DNA of 18,964 nt from JAAXTX01 sp035560715 (lineage in GTDB: Bacteria; Patescibacteriota; Minisyncoccia; Moranbacterales; UBA1568), in contig DATMYW010000015.1 of NCBI GenBank assembly GCA_035560715.1, positions 1-18,964 of the forward strand, written 5' to 3'. The notes beneath the pieces are model-generated. The model had not been told where the DNA came from, made no database searches, and saw only the letters and a list, made by a program, of their open reading frames with translations. The translations under genes were made by a program, and so were the position numbers. Position 1 is the stretch's first letter; each line of letters starts with the position of its first letter. Shown here piece by piece: positions 6,953 through 12,568 of this stretch.

Positions 6953-7417
6953 TTAGATCCGTCGCGGCCGCTGGGGGCGGCATCCGTTGTGCGGGAGCGG
7001 AGTGATGTCCTTGATCGAGAGCAGCGTGAATCCGTTGTTGGCAAGCGCGCGAACCGAGGCTTCACGACCGCTACCGACGCCCTTCACGAACACATCGAGT
7101 TCCGAGAGGCCGAACTTCTTCACCTTCTCGGTCACTTCGGCGACCACCTGTGTCGCGGCATACGGGGTCGACTTCTTGGCGCCCTTGAACCCGAGGTGTC
7201 CCGCGCTCGACCAGGCGAGCACGGCACCGTTCTGATCGGTCAGGGTGACGATGGTATTGTTGTACGTGCACTGGATGCTCGCACGACCGCGGAAGACGGA
7301 CTTCTTGCCCTTCTTCTTTTTCTTTCCGGTTTCCGGCACTGCAGCCGCCACCACGGCGTTTTCCGTCGCGATGTCGACCATCGGTTCGTCTTTGATTGCT
7401 TCGTCTGCCATATCCAT
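6953..7417 (-). CDS. rpsK: 30S ribosomal protein S11 (uS11) with N-terminal extension
   Basis: uS11 contributes to the platform and mRNA exit region of the small subunit. Core motifs are 'IQCTYNNTIVTLTDQNG', 'WSSAGHLGFKGAKKSTPYAAT', 'VKGVGSGREASVRAL' and the C-terminal 'PHNGCRPQRPRRI'. The 154-residue length exceeds the usual about 128 because of an acidic, alanine-rich leader of about 30 residues followed by a Lys/Gly cluster (GKKKKKGKK). Two ATGs, 7417 and 7411, are both possible and neither has a convincing ribosome-binding site. It lies 39 bases after rpsM. Confidence 0.96.
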   Translation of the reverse strand: MDMADEAIKDEPMVDIATENAVVAAAVPETGKKKKKGKKSVFRGRASIQCTYNNTIVTLTDQNGAVLAWSSAGHLGFKGAKKSTPYAATQVVAEVTEKVKKFGLSELDVFVKGVGSGREASVRALANNGFTLLSIKDITPLPHNGCRPQRPRRI

Positions 7418-7456
7418 TGATAGTGATAGTTCCGCTTACATCATGCGATCGACGAC

Positions 7457-7846
7457 CTACGTCTTGGCCGCGTCCTTGCGACGGCCGCTGCCCATGGTCC
7501 GCCTCACGTTCCCACGGACGGTCCGCGTGTTTGTCTTCGTCCGCTGTCCCCGTACCGGAAGCCCCTTCTGATGGCGGCTCCCCCGGTAACTGCCGATCTC
7601 GCGGAGGCGCTTGATGCTCATCTTCACCTGATGCCGCAGCTCGCCCTCGACGCGATATTTCTTCTCGATCGCCTCACGAAGACGGTTGGCGTCCGCCGAA
7701 GAAAGGTCCTTCGTGCGGATGGACGGATCGATTCCGAGCGTATCGAGCACCTTCCGGCTCGTAGCCGGCCCGATGCCGAAGATATAGGTAAGGGAAACGT
7801 CGATGCGCTTCGCGTCCGGAAGGTTGATGCCTGCGATACGTACCAT
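7457..7846 (-). CDS. rpsM: 30S ribosomal protein S13 (uS13)
   Basis: uS13 sits in the head of the small subunit and contacts the large subunit and P-site tRNA. Motifs are 'MVRIAGINLPDAKRIDVSLTYIFGIG' at the start, the helix-two-turn-helix region and 'GSYRGSRHQKGLPVRGQRTKTNTRT' near the basic C-terminus. The length of 129 aa is slightly longer than the typical about 120. ATG 7846 follows the stop of the preceding small ORF by 10 bases, so the two may be translationally coupled. Confidence 0.97.
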   Translation of the reverse strand: MVRIAGINLPDAKRIDVSLTYIFGIGPATSRKVLDTLGIDPSIRTKDLSSADANRLREAIEKKYRVEGELRHQVKMSIKRLREIGSYRGSRHQKGLPVRGQRTKTNTRTVRGNVRRTMGSGRRKDAAKT

Positions 7847-7856
7847 AGTGGGTCTC

Positions 7857-7961
7857 TTATAGCTTCTTTAGCTTCTTCTGTCGCTTCCCGAGCTTTTCCG
7901 GATTCTCCAGTCCCGAGGTCGGCCTTCCGTCCCGCGAAGCCTTCGAGATGCGGCTGCTCAC
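7857..7961 (-). CDS. Candidate 34-codon basic protein in the ribosomal operon
   Basis: An open frame with GTG start and TAA stop fills the gap between rpmJ and rpsM. It starts 10 bases after the rpmJ stop and ends 10 bases before the rpsM ATG. AGGAAAGG directly precedes the GTG, a good ribosome-binding site. The peptide begins VSSRISKASRDG and ends GKRQKKLKKL, with 4 Arg and 7 Lys against 3 acidic residues. Third codon positions are about three-quarters G or C, matching neighbouring genes. I recognise no family. By size and charge it resembles the small auxiliary ribosomal proteins known elsewhere (such as bTHX, bL37 and bS22), but similarity is only general. It could also be a spacer with a chance frame, and the non-ATG start lowers certainty. 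Confidence 0.55.
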   Translation of the reverse strand: MSSRISKASRDGRPTSGLENPEKLGKRQKKLKKL

Positions 7962-7971
7962 AAAGCCTTTC

Positions 7972-8085
7972 CTATCCCTGCCGCTGCTTATGTTTCGGGT
8001 TCGTGCAGATGACGAACACCTTGCCGTTCCGACGAACGATCTTGCAGCTGGCGCAGATTTTCTTGACGGATGCTCTCACTTTCAT
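7972..8085 (-). CDS. rpmJ: 50S ribosomal protein L36 (bL36)
   Basis: A 37-residue protein beginning MKVRASVKKICASCKIVRR and ending KHKQRQG, an exact match to the bL36 pattern. Zinc ligands are Cys11, Cys14, Cys27 and His32, the classical zinc-binding form. It lies 27 bases after infA, the infA-rpmJ order found across bacteria. ATG 8085 is supported by the invariant MKVR start, with AAAAAGAT just upstream as a weak binding site. Confidence 0.97.
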   Translation of the reverse strand: MKVRASVKKICASCKIVRRNGKVFVICTNPKHKQRQG

Positions 8086-8112
8086 ATCTTTTTCGCGTAT
8101 AGCCTTCTACGG

Positions 8113-8337
8113 TTACTGCCTCAACCTCTGGACGATGCGACCCTTGGAAAGGTCATACGGGCTCATCTCGATGATGACCTTGTCACCTTGCAGAAGCCTG
8201 ATGTAGTGGACCCGCATCTTTCCGGAAATATGGCCGAGCACCTCGTGCCCGTTCTCGAGCCTGATCTTGAAGGTCGCACTCGGAAGAGAGTCTGCCACCA
8301 CGCCTTCCATTCGGATCACATCTTTCGTATTTCCCAT
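8113..8337 (-). CDS. infA: Translation initiation factor IF-1
   Basis: IF-1 binds the A site of the small subunit during initiation. The 74-residue protein is a single OB fold with 'IRMEGVVADSLPSATFKIRLENGHEVLGHISGKMRVHYIRLLQGDKV' and 'YDLSKGRIVQRLR', closely matching the family. ATG 8337 (MGNTKDVI) is chosen over an upstream in-frame start at 8370 because family members begin here. There is no Shine-Dalgarno sequence immediately upstream (AAATCCCTCT). It is the first gene of the ribosomal operon, behind an about 128-nt leader from the promoter at 8472-8500. Confidence 0.96.
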   Translation of the reverse strand: MGNTKDVIRMEGVVADSLPSATFKIRLENGHEVLGHISGKMRVHYIRLLQGDKVIIEMSPYDLSKGRIVQRLRQ

Positions 8338-8471
8338 AGAGGGATTTTTTCTTATTGACCTATGAAACAAAGCAAAAACAGAAAGCTCTTCTCACGGACG
8401 GCAGACCGGAACAATCGGCGCGATCCGTGCCGTTTCCAACCGATGAAGAAGCCTTTTTTCTGTGTGAACCC

Positions 8472-8500
8472 ATTGTAAGAGAGTATCCGTATTTTGTCAA
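8472..8500 (-). promoter_or_regulatory. Promoter of the infA-rpsI operon
   Basis: Minus strand TTGACA (8500-8495), a 17-base spacer and TACAAT (8477-8472): one mismatch from consensus. The predicted start near 8465 gives a leader of about 128 nt. It makes this gene cluster an independent unit rather than the tail of the S10/spc operons. Confidence 0.9.
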
Positions 8501-8564
8501 ACCCCGGTTCCATATCAGCGAATTCCCTACTATCGCGCCCCCTCCGATTCGCGATGCATGTTCC

Positions 8565-8587
8565 GAAAAACGCCTTCCGTCAGCGTT
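8565..8587 (-). terminator. Weak terminator-like hairpin at the end of uppS
   Basis: A 5-bp stem (8583-8587 with 8569-8573) around a 9-base loop is followed by TTTTTC on the minus strand and overlaps the uppS stop. The stem is short, so it may be fortuitous. Confidence 0.3.
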
Positions 8588-9299
8588 ATTTCCCAAATCG
8601 ACGTTCGCGCGCCGCATACTCCTCGAGTGCGAGCGCAAGCGCCTCGGCGCGGAAATCGGGAAACGCCTTTTCGGAAAAATAGAGTTGGGCATCGGCGGTC
8701 TCCCACATGAGAAATCCGGCAGAAAGGTGTGCGTCGCCTCCGGTCCGGATCATGAGGTCGACCGGCGATACCTCGCGCGACATGAGCCACCCCTTCACCG
8801 TCTCCTCGGTGATATCCTCTTCTCGAAGCGAAGATTCGGAAGCCGATCGAAATGCCTGCGTCATATCGTCCACCCCGCTGTACGCAAGGAAGAAATTAAG
8901 AAAGTGCCCGGAGTATCCCTTCGTCTTCTCCTCGAGATCGGACAGGAGTTTCGAAAGCGTCGCCGGAAACTGTTCGCGCCAGCGACCGATAATCCTGACA
9001 CGGACCTGCTCTTGTTCCAGTTCCTCGCTTTCGAACAGCTCACGGAACTGCTCCGAGTAGATCCGAAGCATCTCCCGTGTCTCCTCCATCGGTCGCTTCT
9101 TCAGGTTGTCGAGCGACGACCCCCACAGCGACAGTTCGCGAATGCCAAAATCGCGAGCCGCACGGATGAGTTCCTTCATCGTGTTCGCTCCCGCCTCATG
9201 CCCTTTCCACGTCTCAAGCCCCTGCGCCCGCGCCCAGCGACGGTTTCCGTCGGGGATGATGACCACGTGATTCGGTATGGCGGATACGCTCTCGTGCAT
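8586..9299 (-). CDS. uppS: Cis-prenyl transferase (undecaprenyl diphosphate synthase family)
   Basis: Such enzymes condense isopentenyl diphosphate onto an allylic primer to make the cis-polyprenyl carrier for peptidoglycan and other glycans. Family marks (numbered from ATG 9299) are 'HVVIIPDGNRRWA' with catalytic Asp17, 'GSSLDNLKKRP', 'IRTGGD' at 184-189 and 'PDF...ERRFG' near the end. The conserved segment after RTGG departs from the E. coli enzyme: Asp189 replaces Glu, His191 replaces the substrate-binding Arg, there is a one-residue insertion, and Gln205 replaces the metal-binding Glu. A TTG at 9311, overlapping the stop of the upstream gene, is an alternative start. It lies directly after the trans-prenyl synthase gene, which probably supplies its primer. 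Length (237 aa) is normal. Confidence 0.9.
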   Translation of the reverse strand: MHESVSAIPNHVVIIPDGNRRWARAQGLETWKGHEAGANTMKELIRAARDFGIRELSLWGSSLDNLKKRPMEETREMLRIYSEQFRELFESEELEQEQVRVRIIGRWREQFPATLSKLLSDLEEKTKGYSGHFLNFFLAYSGVDDMTQAFRSASESSLREEDITEETVKGWLMSREVSPVDLMIRTGGDAHLSAGFLMWETADAQLYFSEKAFPDFRAEALALALEEYAARERRFGK

Positions 9300-9307
9300 A
9301 GTCGGTA

Positions 9308-10417
9308 TCAAAAATTCCGTTCGGAGATGTAGTCGGCGACGGATATAAGGAATCCTTTCGCGTCACCGGAAATATCGGCCGTTGATATCGACCGTTTCGC
9401 CTCCTCAACCAATTGAACCATGGAATCCGTAGACAAATCAAGGGCCCCCGATTCTCGAAGGATCGAGCGGAAGCGATCCAGATCGCCTTGCTTCAGGTGA
9501 CCCGACGAGAGGATATGCCGAAGCGCCGCCTTGTCGGAGCGACCCGCACGCTCGAGAGCGAACAGTACCGGCAATGTCCGCTTGCCCTCCTCGATATCCG
9601 ACCCGACCGGCTTCCCAAGTTTCTCCTGAGTCCCGAACGCGCCAAGGATATCATCGCGAATCTGAAACGCGACACCCGTCGGCACGGCATACTTCCCGAG
9701 CGCCGCGACAATTCCGTCATCGGCGCCGGCAAGAAGCGCGCCGAGAGTCAACGGCCCCTCGACCGTGTACTTCGCGGTCTTATACTCGTACATGCGAAGA
9801 ATGTCTTCACGTCCGATCCCCGCACGGAACTCGAACGAGATATCCATCGCCTGTCCGATCACCGTAAAAGAGACGATCCGCTGCAGCTCCGACAGCGACC
9901 GAAAAACGCGGTCGTGAGGGAATCCCGACCGGAAGATGAGGTCGTTGCCGAGCGCCGCGACCATGTCGCCCACGATGATGGCGATCGAATCCCCGAAATG
10001 GACGGCGTCACCTTCCCGTTGAAACACGGAGCGCCCGATCCGCGCATACCGCGCATGAAGCGACTCACGACCGTGCCGTAATCCGTCCCGGTCGATAACG
10101 TCGTCATGAATAAGCAGAAACGCGTGCACGAGTTCGATACTCATTGAGGCACGGAGGATCCGCTCTTCATCCGTTCCGCCCGCCGCGAAATAACCGGCAC
10201 ACATCAGGGCCGCCCGCAGGCGTTTTCCGCCGGCGAGAATCATATCGCGTACCTCCGTGAGCGCGCCCGAGACGAGTTCATCGTCTTTCGCCGCCTCTTT
10301 GATGGCCGCATCGAGGTGTTCCCGGAGCAGGGGATTGATCCACTCGCGGAATGATGCCAGCCCCGTCTTAGCATCGGTAAACAGCGCTTCCCGCAACCCG
10401 GTTTCCGTTCGTTCCAT
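9308..10417 (-). CDS. Trans-polyprenyl diphosphate synthase (FPP/GGPP synthase family)
   Basis: The all-alpha isoprenyl synthase fold joins isopentenyl units head to tail at the membrane-cytosol interface. 'GGKRLRAAL' (63-71) is the substrate-binding region. The first Asp-rich motif is 'HDDVID' (Asp105, Asp106, Asp109) and the second is 'RDDILGAFG' (Asp255, Asp256), where the third Asp is Gly, as in many archaeal and actinobacterial-type members. Phe100, five residues before the first motif, is bulky, which in this family usually limits products to about C15-C20; this is inference. The C-terminal half keeps 'KTAKYTVEGPL' and 'GSDIEEGKRTLPVLFAL'. The 369-aa length is slightly long. It starts 11 bases after the exonuclease stop and runs into uppS. 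Confidence 0.92.
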   Translation of the reverse strand: MERTETGLREALFTDAKTGLASFREWINPLLREHLDAAIKEAAKDDELVSGALTEVRDMILAGGKRLRAALMCAGYFAAGGTDEERILRASMSIELVHAFLLIHDDVIDRDGLRHGRESLHARYARIGRSVFQREGDAVHFGDSIAIIVGDMVAALGNDLIFRSGFPHDRVFRSLSELQRIVSFTVIGQAMDISFEFRAGIGREDILRMYEYKTAKYTVEGPLTLGALLAGADDGIVAALGKYAVPTGVAFQIRDDILGAFGTQEKLGKPVGSDIEEGKRTLPVLFALERAGRSDKAALRHILSSGHLKQGDLDRFRSILRESGALDLSTDSMVQLVEEAKRSISTADISGDAKGFLISVADYISERNF

Positions 10418-10428
10418 ATCAGGCCGTT

Positions 10429-11139
10429 TCAGAATGACAGATAGTCGGCATACTTCCGGTACAGCGAAAGCGTCGCCCGGAGATCACCCGAATTGTACCG
10501 CGCGATGTCCTCATATTTCCCGTCACGGAATAGTGCGCCCACGTCGTCCCCGGACACGCCGCCTGCCTTCGGGCTCTCAATACCGAACGCCCGCGTCCAC
10601 AGATGGAGACTCCCCTTCCGCCGGAGCGCGCCATAAAACGAGAGTTGCTCGAGGAGGTCGATGTGCTTCGCATTGCCCGGCTGATAGTTTACATACCGGT
10701 TTGCGACGAGGTTCTTTCCGGGGCGGATGCCGTGAATCGCGGAACGGATCATGAGAAACGGTGCGTCGAACGACCGACCATTGAACGAGACGAACGTGTC
10801 ATATTTGTCCGCCACGTCCCAGAACTTCGCGAGCATGTCCTTCTCCGACATCGCCTCGAACTTGAACGCACCGTCTTCGGACGATTTCCCTTCGGTTCCC
10901 GGAGCCTGATAATAGACCGCGCCCTTATCGCGCTCCGCGTCGAGTATGCCGATCGCGACGATCTCACCCGTCAGCGGCGAGAACCCGAGTTCCTCCTTGA
11001 GGTCCTTGAGGGACGCCTGGTACTCCCCGTCGTCCGACGACTCGCGCCGGATCCACCGGGTGAGCACTCCTTGCGTTGTCTCGTCGAGCGCGTCGAAATC
11101 CTCCCCGACCGTCTCGATATCGAAAATGAGCGTAGCCAT
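10429..11139 (-). CDS. DEDD-family 3'-5' exonuclease, PolB-exonuclease-like
   Basis: The RNase H-like exonuclease fold is recognised by 'LIFDIETVG' (Asp7 and Glu9, motif I), 'FVSFNGRSFDAPFL' (Asn120 to Asp125, motif II) and 'YNSGDLRATLSLY' (Tyr215 and Asp219, motif III), the DEDDy set of two-metal nucleases. No polymerase domain is attached, so it fits the predicted exonuclease family related to the proofreading domain of family B polymerases. The substrate is unknown. ATG 11139 is preferred over 11166 because the protein then begins just before motif I. A weak promoter-like pair (TTGTTT, 17 bases, TGATACCCT; 11170-11198) would start transcription between the two. It heads the unit with the two prenyl transferases, without an obvious functional link. 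Confidence 0.85.
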   Translation of the reverse strand: MATLIFDIETVGEDFDALDETTQGVLTRWIRRESSDDGEYQASLKDLKEELGFSPLTGEIVAIGILDAERDKGAVYYQAPGTEGKSSEDGAFKFEAMSEKDMLAKFWDVADKYDTFVSFNGRSFDAPFLMIRSAIHGIRPGKNLVANRYVNYQPGNAKHIDLLEQLSFYGALRRKGSLHLWTRAFGIESPKAGGVSGDDVGALFRDGKYEDIARYNSGDLRATLSLYRKYADYLSF

Positions 11140-11220
11140 ACGGCGGATATGCGCGATGATAACCATTCAAGGGTATCATTTTCCCGCGAGGAAAACAAAC
11201 TGCCGATTCGGACAAATCGG

Positions 11221-11261
11221 ATAAAACGAAAACGATCCCGGCGATATGCCAGAACCGTTTT
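11221..11261 (-). terminator. Terminator of the tRNA/rpmG cluster
   Basis: A 14-bp stem (11248-11261 with 11229-11242, including three G-U pairs) with loop ATATC, followed on the minus strand by CGTTTTAT. It begins 6 bases past the tRNA-Glu gene. Confidence 0.85.
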
Positions 11262-11267
11262 CATACG

Positions 11268-11340
11268 TGACCCTAAGGGGACTCGAACCCCTGTTCCCAC
11301 CGTGAGAGGGTGGTGTCCTAAACCGCTAGACGATAGGGCC
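11268..11340 (-). tRNA. tRNA-Glu (anticodon CTC)
   Basis: A 73-nt cloverleaf: acceptor GGCCCTA/TAGGGTC (one G-U pair), anticodon loop CTCTCAC between CCACC and GGTGG, T loop GTTCGAGTC, discriminator A. It reads GAG. No CCA is encoded. It is the last gene of the cluster, just before a strong terminator. Confidence 0.95.
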
Positions 11341-11405
11341 AATGACGCTACGCTTCAATAACCAATCAACAGATAACAGTATCCAAACGGTCTTTTTTGT
11401 TTTCC

Positions 11406-11465
11406 CGCAGGGGCGGTAGGAATCGCCCAGCCCTTCGCGAAGGGCGGGGTTGGAGACCGTTGTAC
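11406..11465 (-). pseudogene. Broken tRNA-Trp copy carrying a palindrome
   Basis: Two blocks repeat the intact tRNA-Trp gene just upstream: 11406-11425 is identical over 20 bases to 11499-11518 (3' acceptor and T-arm strand), and 11450-11465 is identical over 16 bases to 11536-11551 (D-arm edge and anticodon arm). Between them, 17 bases of the functional gene are replaced by 24 bases containing the palindrome GCCCTTCGCGAAGGGC. The T-stem partner, the 3' side of the anticodon stem and the whole 5' acceptor half are missing, so no cloverleaf can form. It is a remnant rather than a working tRNA. Confidence 0.8.
11432..11443. repeat. Core of a short palindromic element (CCTTCGCGAAGG)
   Basis: The core of the perfect palindrome GCCCTTCGCGAAGGGC, extended outward by CCC/GGG, so that 11426-11449 forms a near-perfect hairpin on either strand. 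TTCGCGAA-centred palindromes are frequent interspersed repeats in CPR genomes from my general knowledge; its copy number here cannot be judged from one window. Confidence 0.55.
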
Positions 11466-11500
11466 ATGATTTCTCACGTCTCATGTCTGCACTCTCCACG

Positions 11501-11571
11501 CAGGGGCGGTAGGAATCGAACCTACGCAAACGGTTTTGGAGACCGTTGTACTACCATTATACGACGCCCCC
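11501..11571 (-). tRNA. tRNA-Trp (anticodon CCA)
   Basis: A 71-nt cloverleaf: acceptor GGGGGCG/CGCCCCT (G1-U72 wobble), anticodon loop CTCCAAA between ACGGT and ACCGT, T arm GTAGG-TTCGATT-CCTAC, and discriminator G, as expected for tRNA-Trp. The 3' CCA is not encoded. In many bacteria this gene is followed by secE-nusG; here it is followed by a broken copy of itself and tRNA-Glu. Confidence 0.96.
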
Positions 11572-11592
11572 GAATACATAAACCGCTTTCAG

Positions 11593-11642
11593 AAAACAAA
11601 TAACGGGAACCGGGGAAGCTGACCCCTGTTGTCCGTTATCTG
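11593..11642 (-). terminator. Terminator-like stem-loop after rpmG
   Basis: A 10-bp outer stem (11633-11642 with 11597-11606), with an inner GGGG/CCCC helix (11612-11615 with 11623-11626), is followed by TTTTC on the minus strand. It lies between rpmG and tRNA-Trp and may partly attenuate read-through. Unpaired internal bases make it less certain than the cluster's final terminator. Confidence 0.5.
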
Positions 11643-11662
11643 TTCGTTGCTCCCCGATCATC

Positions 11663-11824
11663 CTACTTGCTCTCGTTGTGCGGCGTGTGCTTCCGGCAGA
11701 AAGGGCAGAATTTGCTCAGGGCGAGCTTCTCCTTCACCTTCTTCTTGTTCCGCTTCGTGTAGGTCGTGATGCGCTTGCACTCGGAGCATTTCATCTTGGC
11801 CATGTTGTCCTTGATCTTTCCCAT
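11663..11824 (-). CDS. rpmG: 50S ribosomal protein L33 (bL33)
   Basis: A 53-residue protein beginning MGKIKDNMAKMKCSEC and ending FCRKHTPHNESK. The zinc ligands Cys13, Cys16, Cys40 and Cys43 identify the zinc-binding form of bL33, which lies near the E site of the large subunit. ATG 11824 has AAGG five bases upstream; a shorter start at Met8 is possible but less supported. The gene has its own promoter (11851-11879) inside the tRNA cluster and precedes tRNA-Trp, an ancestral bacterial arrangement. Confidence 0.96.
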   Translation of the reverse strand: MGKIKDNMAKMKCSECKRITTYTKRNKKKVKEKLALSKFCPFCRKHTPHNESK

Positions 11825-11850
11825 AGTGCCTTCAAAAATATGACTGCTTC

Positions 11851-11879
11851 AGTGTACGGAGAAATCGAGAATCCGTCAA
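11851..11879 (-). promoter_or_regulatory. rpmG promoter
   Basis: Minus strand TTGACG (11879-11874), a 17-base spacer and TACACT (11856-11851). The predicted start near 11844 leaves about 20 nt of leader. A 7-base inverted repeat (CGGTCCG, 11886-11900) lies just upstream, between tRNA-Thr and the -35. Confidence 0.8.
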
Positions 11880-11915
11880 TCCGAACGGTCCGACGGACCG
11901 CTTCCCTCATCCTTG

Positions 11916-11988
11916 AGCCGTTGACCGGGCTTGAACCGGTGACCTTCTCCTTACCATGGAGATGCTCTACCAACTGAGCTACAACGGC
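11916..11988 (-). tRNA. tRNA-Thr (anticodon GGT)
   Basis: A 73-nt cloverleaf: acceptor GCCGTTG/CAACGGC, D arm GCTC-AGTTGGTA-GAGC, anticodon loop ATGGTAA between TCTCC and GGAGA, T loop GTTCAAGCC, discriminator T. It reads ACC and ACU. The 3' CCA is not encoded. Confidence 0.96.
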
Positions 11989-12135
11989 GCGCTTCGCTGC
12001 GCATTTCAATCGCCAGGAACCAAATGTGAAATCCAAGAGTTCCACTCCGAATCCGGTTTGGAATCGTAATCGGATGTGTTTGGTTATTTGATTTTGGTTT
12101 TTGTTGTTTCCCGTTCCGGGAGCGGAACGGGCTTG

Positions 12136-12218
12136 TGGGCAGGGAGGGATTCGAACCCCCGAAGGCCGAAGCCGGCAGATTTACAGTCTGCTCCATTTGA
12201 CCGCTCTGGCACCTACCC
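12136..12218 (-). tRNA. tRNA-Tyr (anticodon GTA)
   Basis: An 83-nt class II tRNA: acceptor GGGTAGG/CCTGCCC, anticodon loop CTGTAAA between GCAGA and TCTGC, a long variable arm (CGGCTTCGGCC region), T loop GTTCGAATC, discriminator A. The 3' CCA is not encoded. Flanking tRNA-Thr genes on both sides match a widely conserved Thr-Tyr-Thr cluster. Confidence 0.96.
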
Positions 12219-12419
12219 ATATGTACAAGGTACCCGAAACCCCGCAACCGGACCGACGGTATCTTTTCCGGCAAACGTTTCCAAACGGACGCACATGACG
12301 CCGATTCCACCGTTCGTTTACCCTTATTGAGTGTCAAGCTGGCAGAGAGCTTCAAAAGGCCCGCTCAACACCCAAATGAGAATACCGAAATTGGCGATCT
12401 TCCCCTCCTGTCGGATCTG

Positions 12420-12492
12420 AGCCTGAGGTCGGACTCGAACCGACGACCGACGGTTTACAAAACCGTTGCTCTACCAGCTGAGCTACTCAGGC
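12420..12492 (-). tRNA. tRNA-Thr (anticodon TGT)
   Basis: A 73-nt cloverleaf: acceptor GCCTGAG/CTCAGGC, D arm GCTC-AGCTGGTA-GAGC, anticodon loop TTTGTAA between ACGGT and ACCGT, T loop GTTCGAGTC, discriminator T. It reads ACA and related codons. No CCA is encoded. It is the first gene of the leftward tRNA cluster. Confidence 0.96.
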
Positions 12493-12540
12493 ATGCGACG
12501 AAGGACCGATCGAGCTATGATGACCATCCCTCTCCGGGAC

Positions 12541-12568
12541 AGTATACCCTATCGGTTCCGTTCCTCAA
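12541..12568 (-). promoter_or_regulatory. tRNA cluster promoter
   Basis: Minus strand TTGAGG (12568-12563), a 16-base spacer and TATACT (12546-12541). The -35 lies within the last codons of the TPR-protein gene. The predicted start near 12534 is about 42 bases before tRNA-Thr(TGT). Confidence 0.7.

Noticed and set aside
8355..9332. 325-codon frame on the plus strand opposite uppS
   Set aside because: Antisense shadow of uppS; it also covers the infA promoter region.
12332..12337. TTGACA on the minus strand between tRNA-Thr(TGT) and tRNA-Tyr
   Set aside because: No acceptable -10 lies 16-18 bases downstream (AACGGT at 17), so it was not called a promoter.
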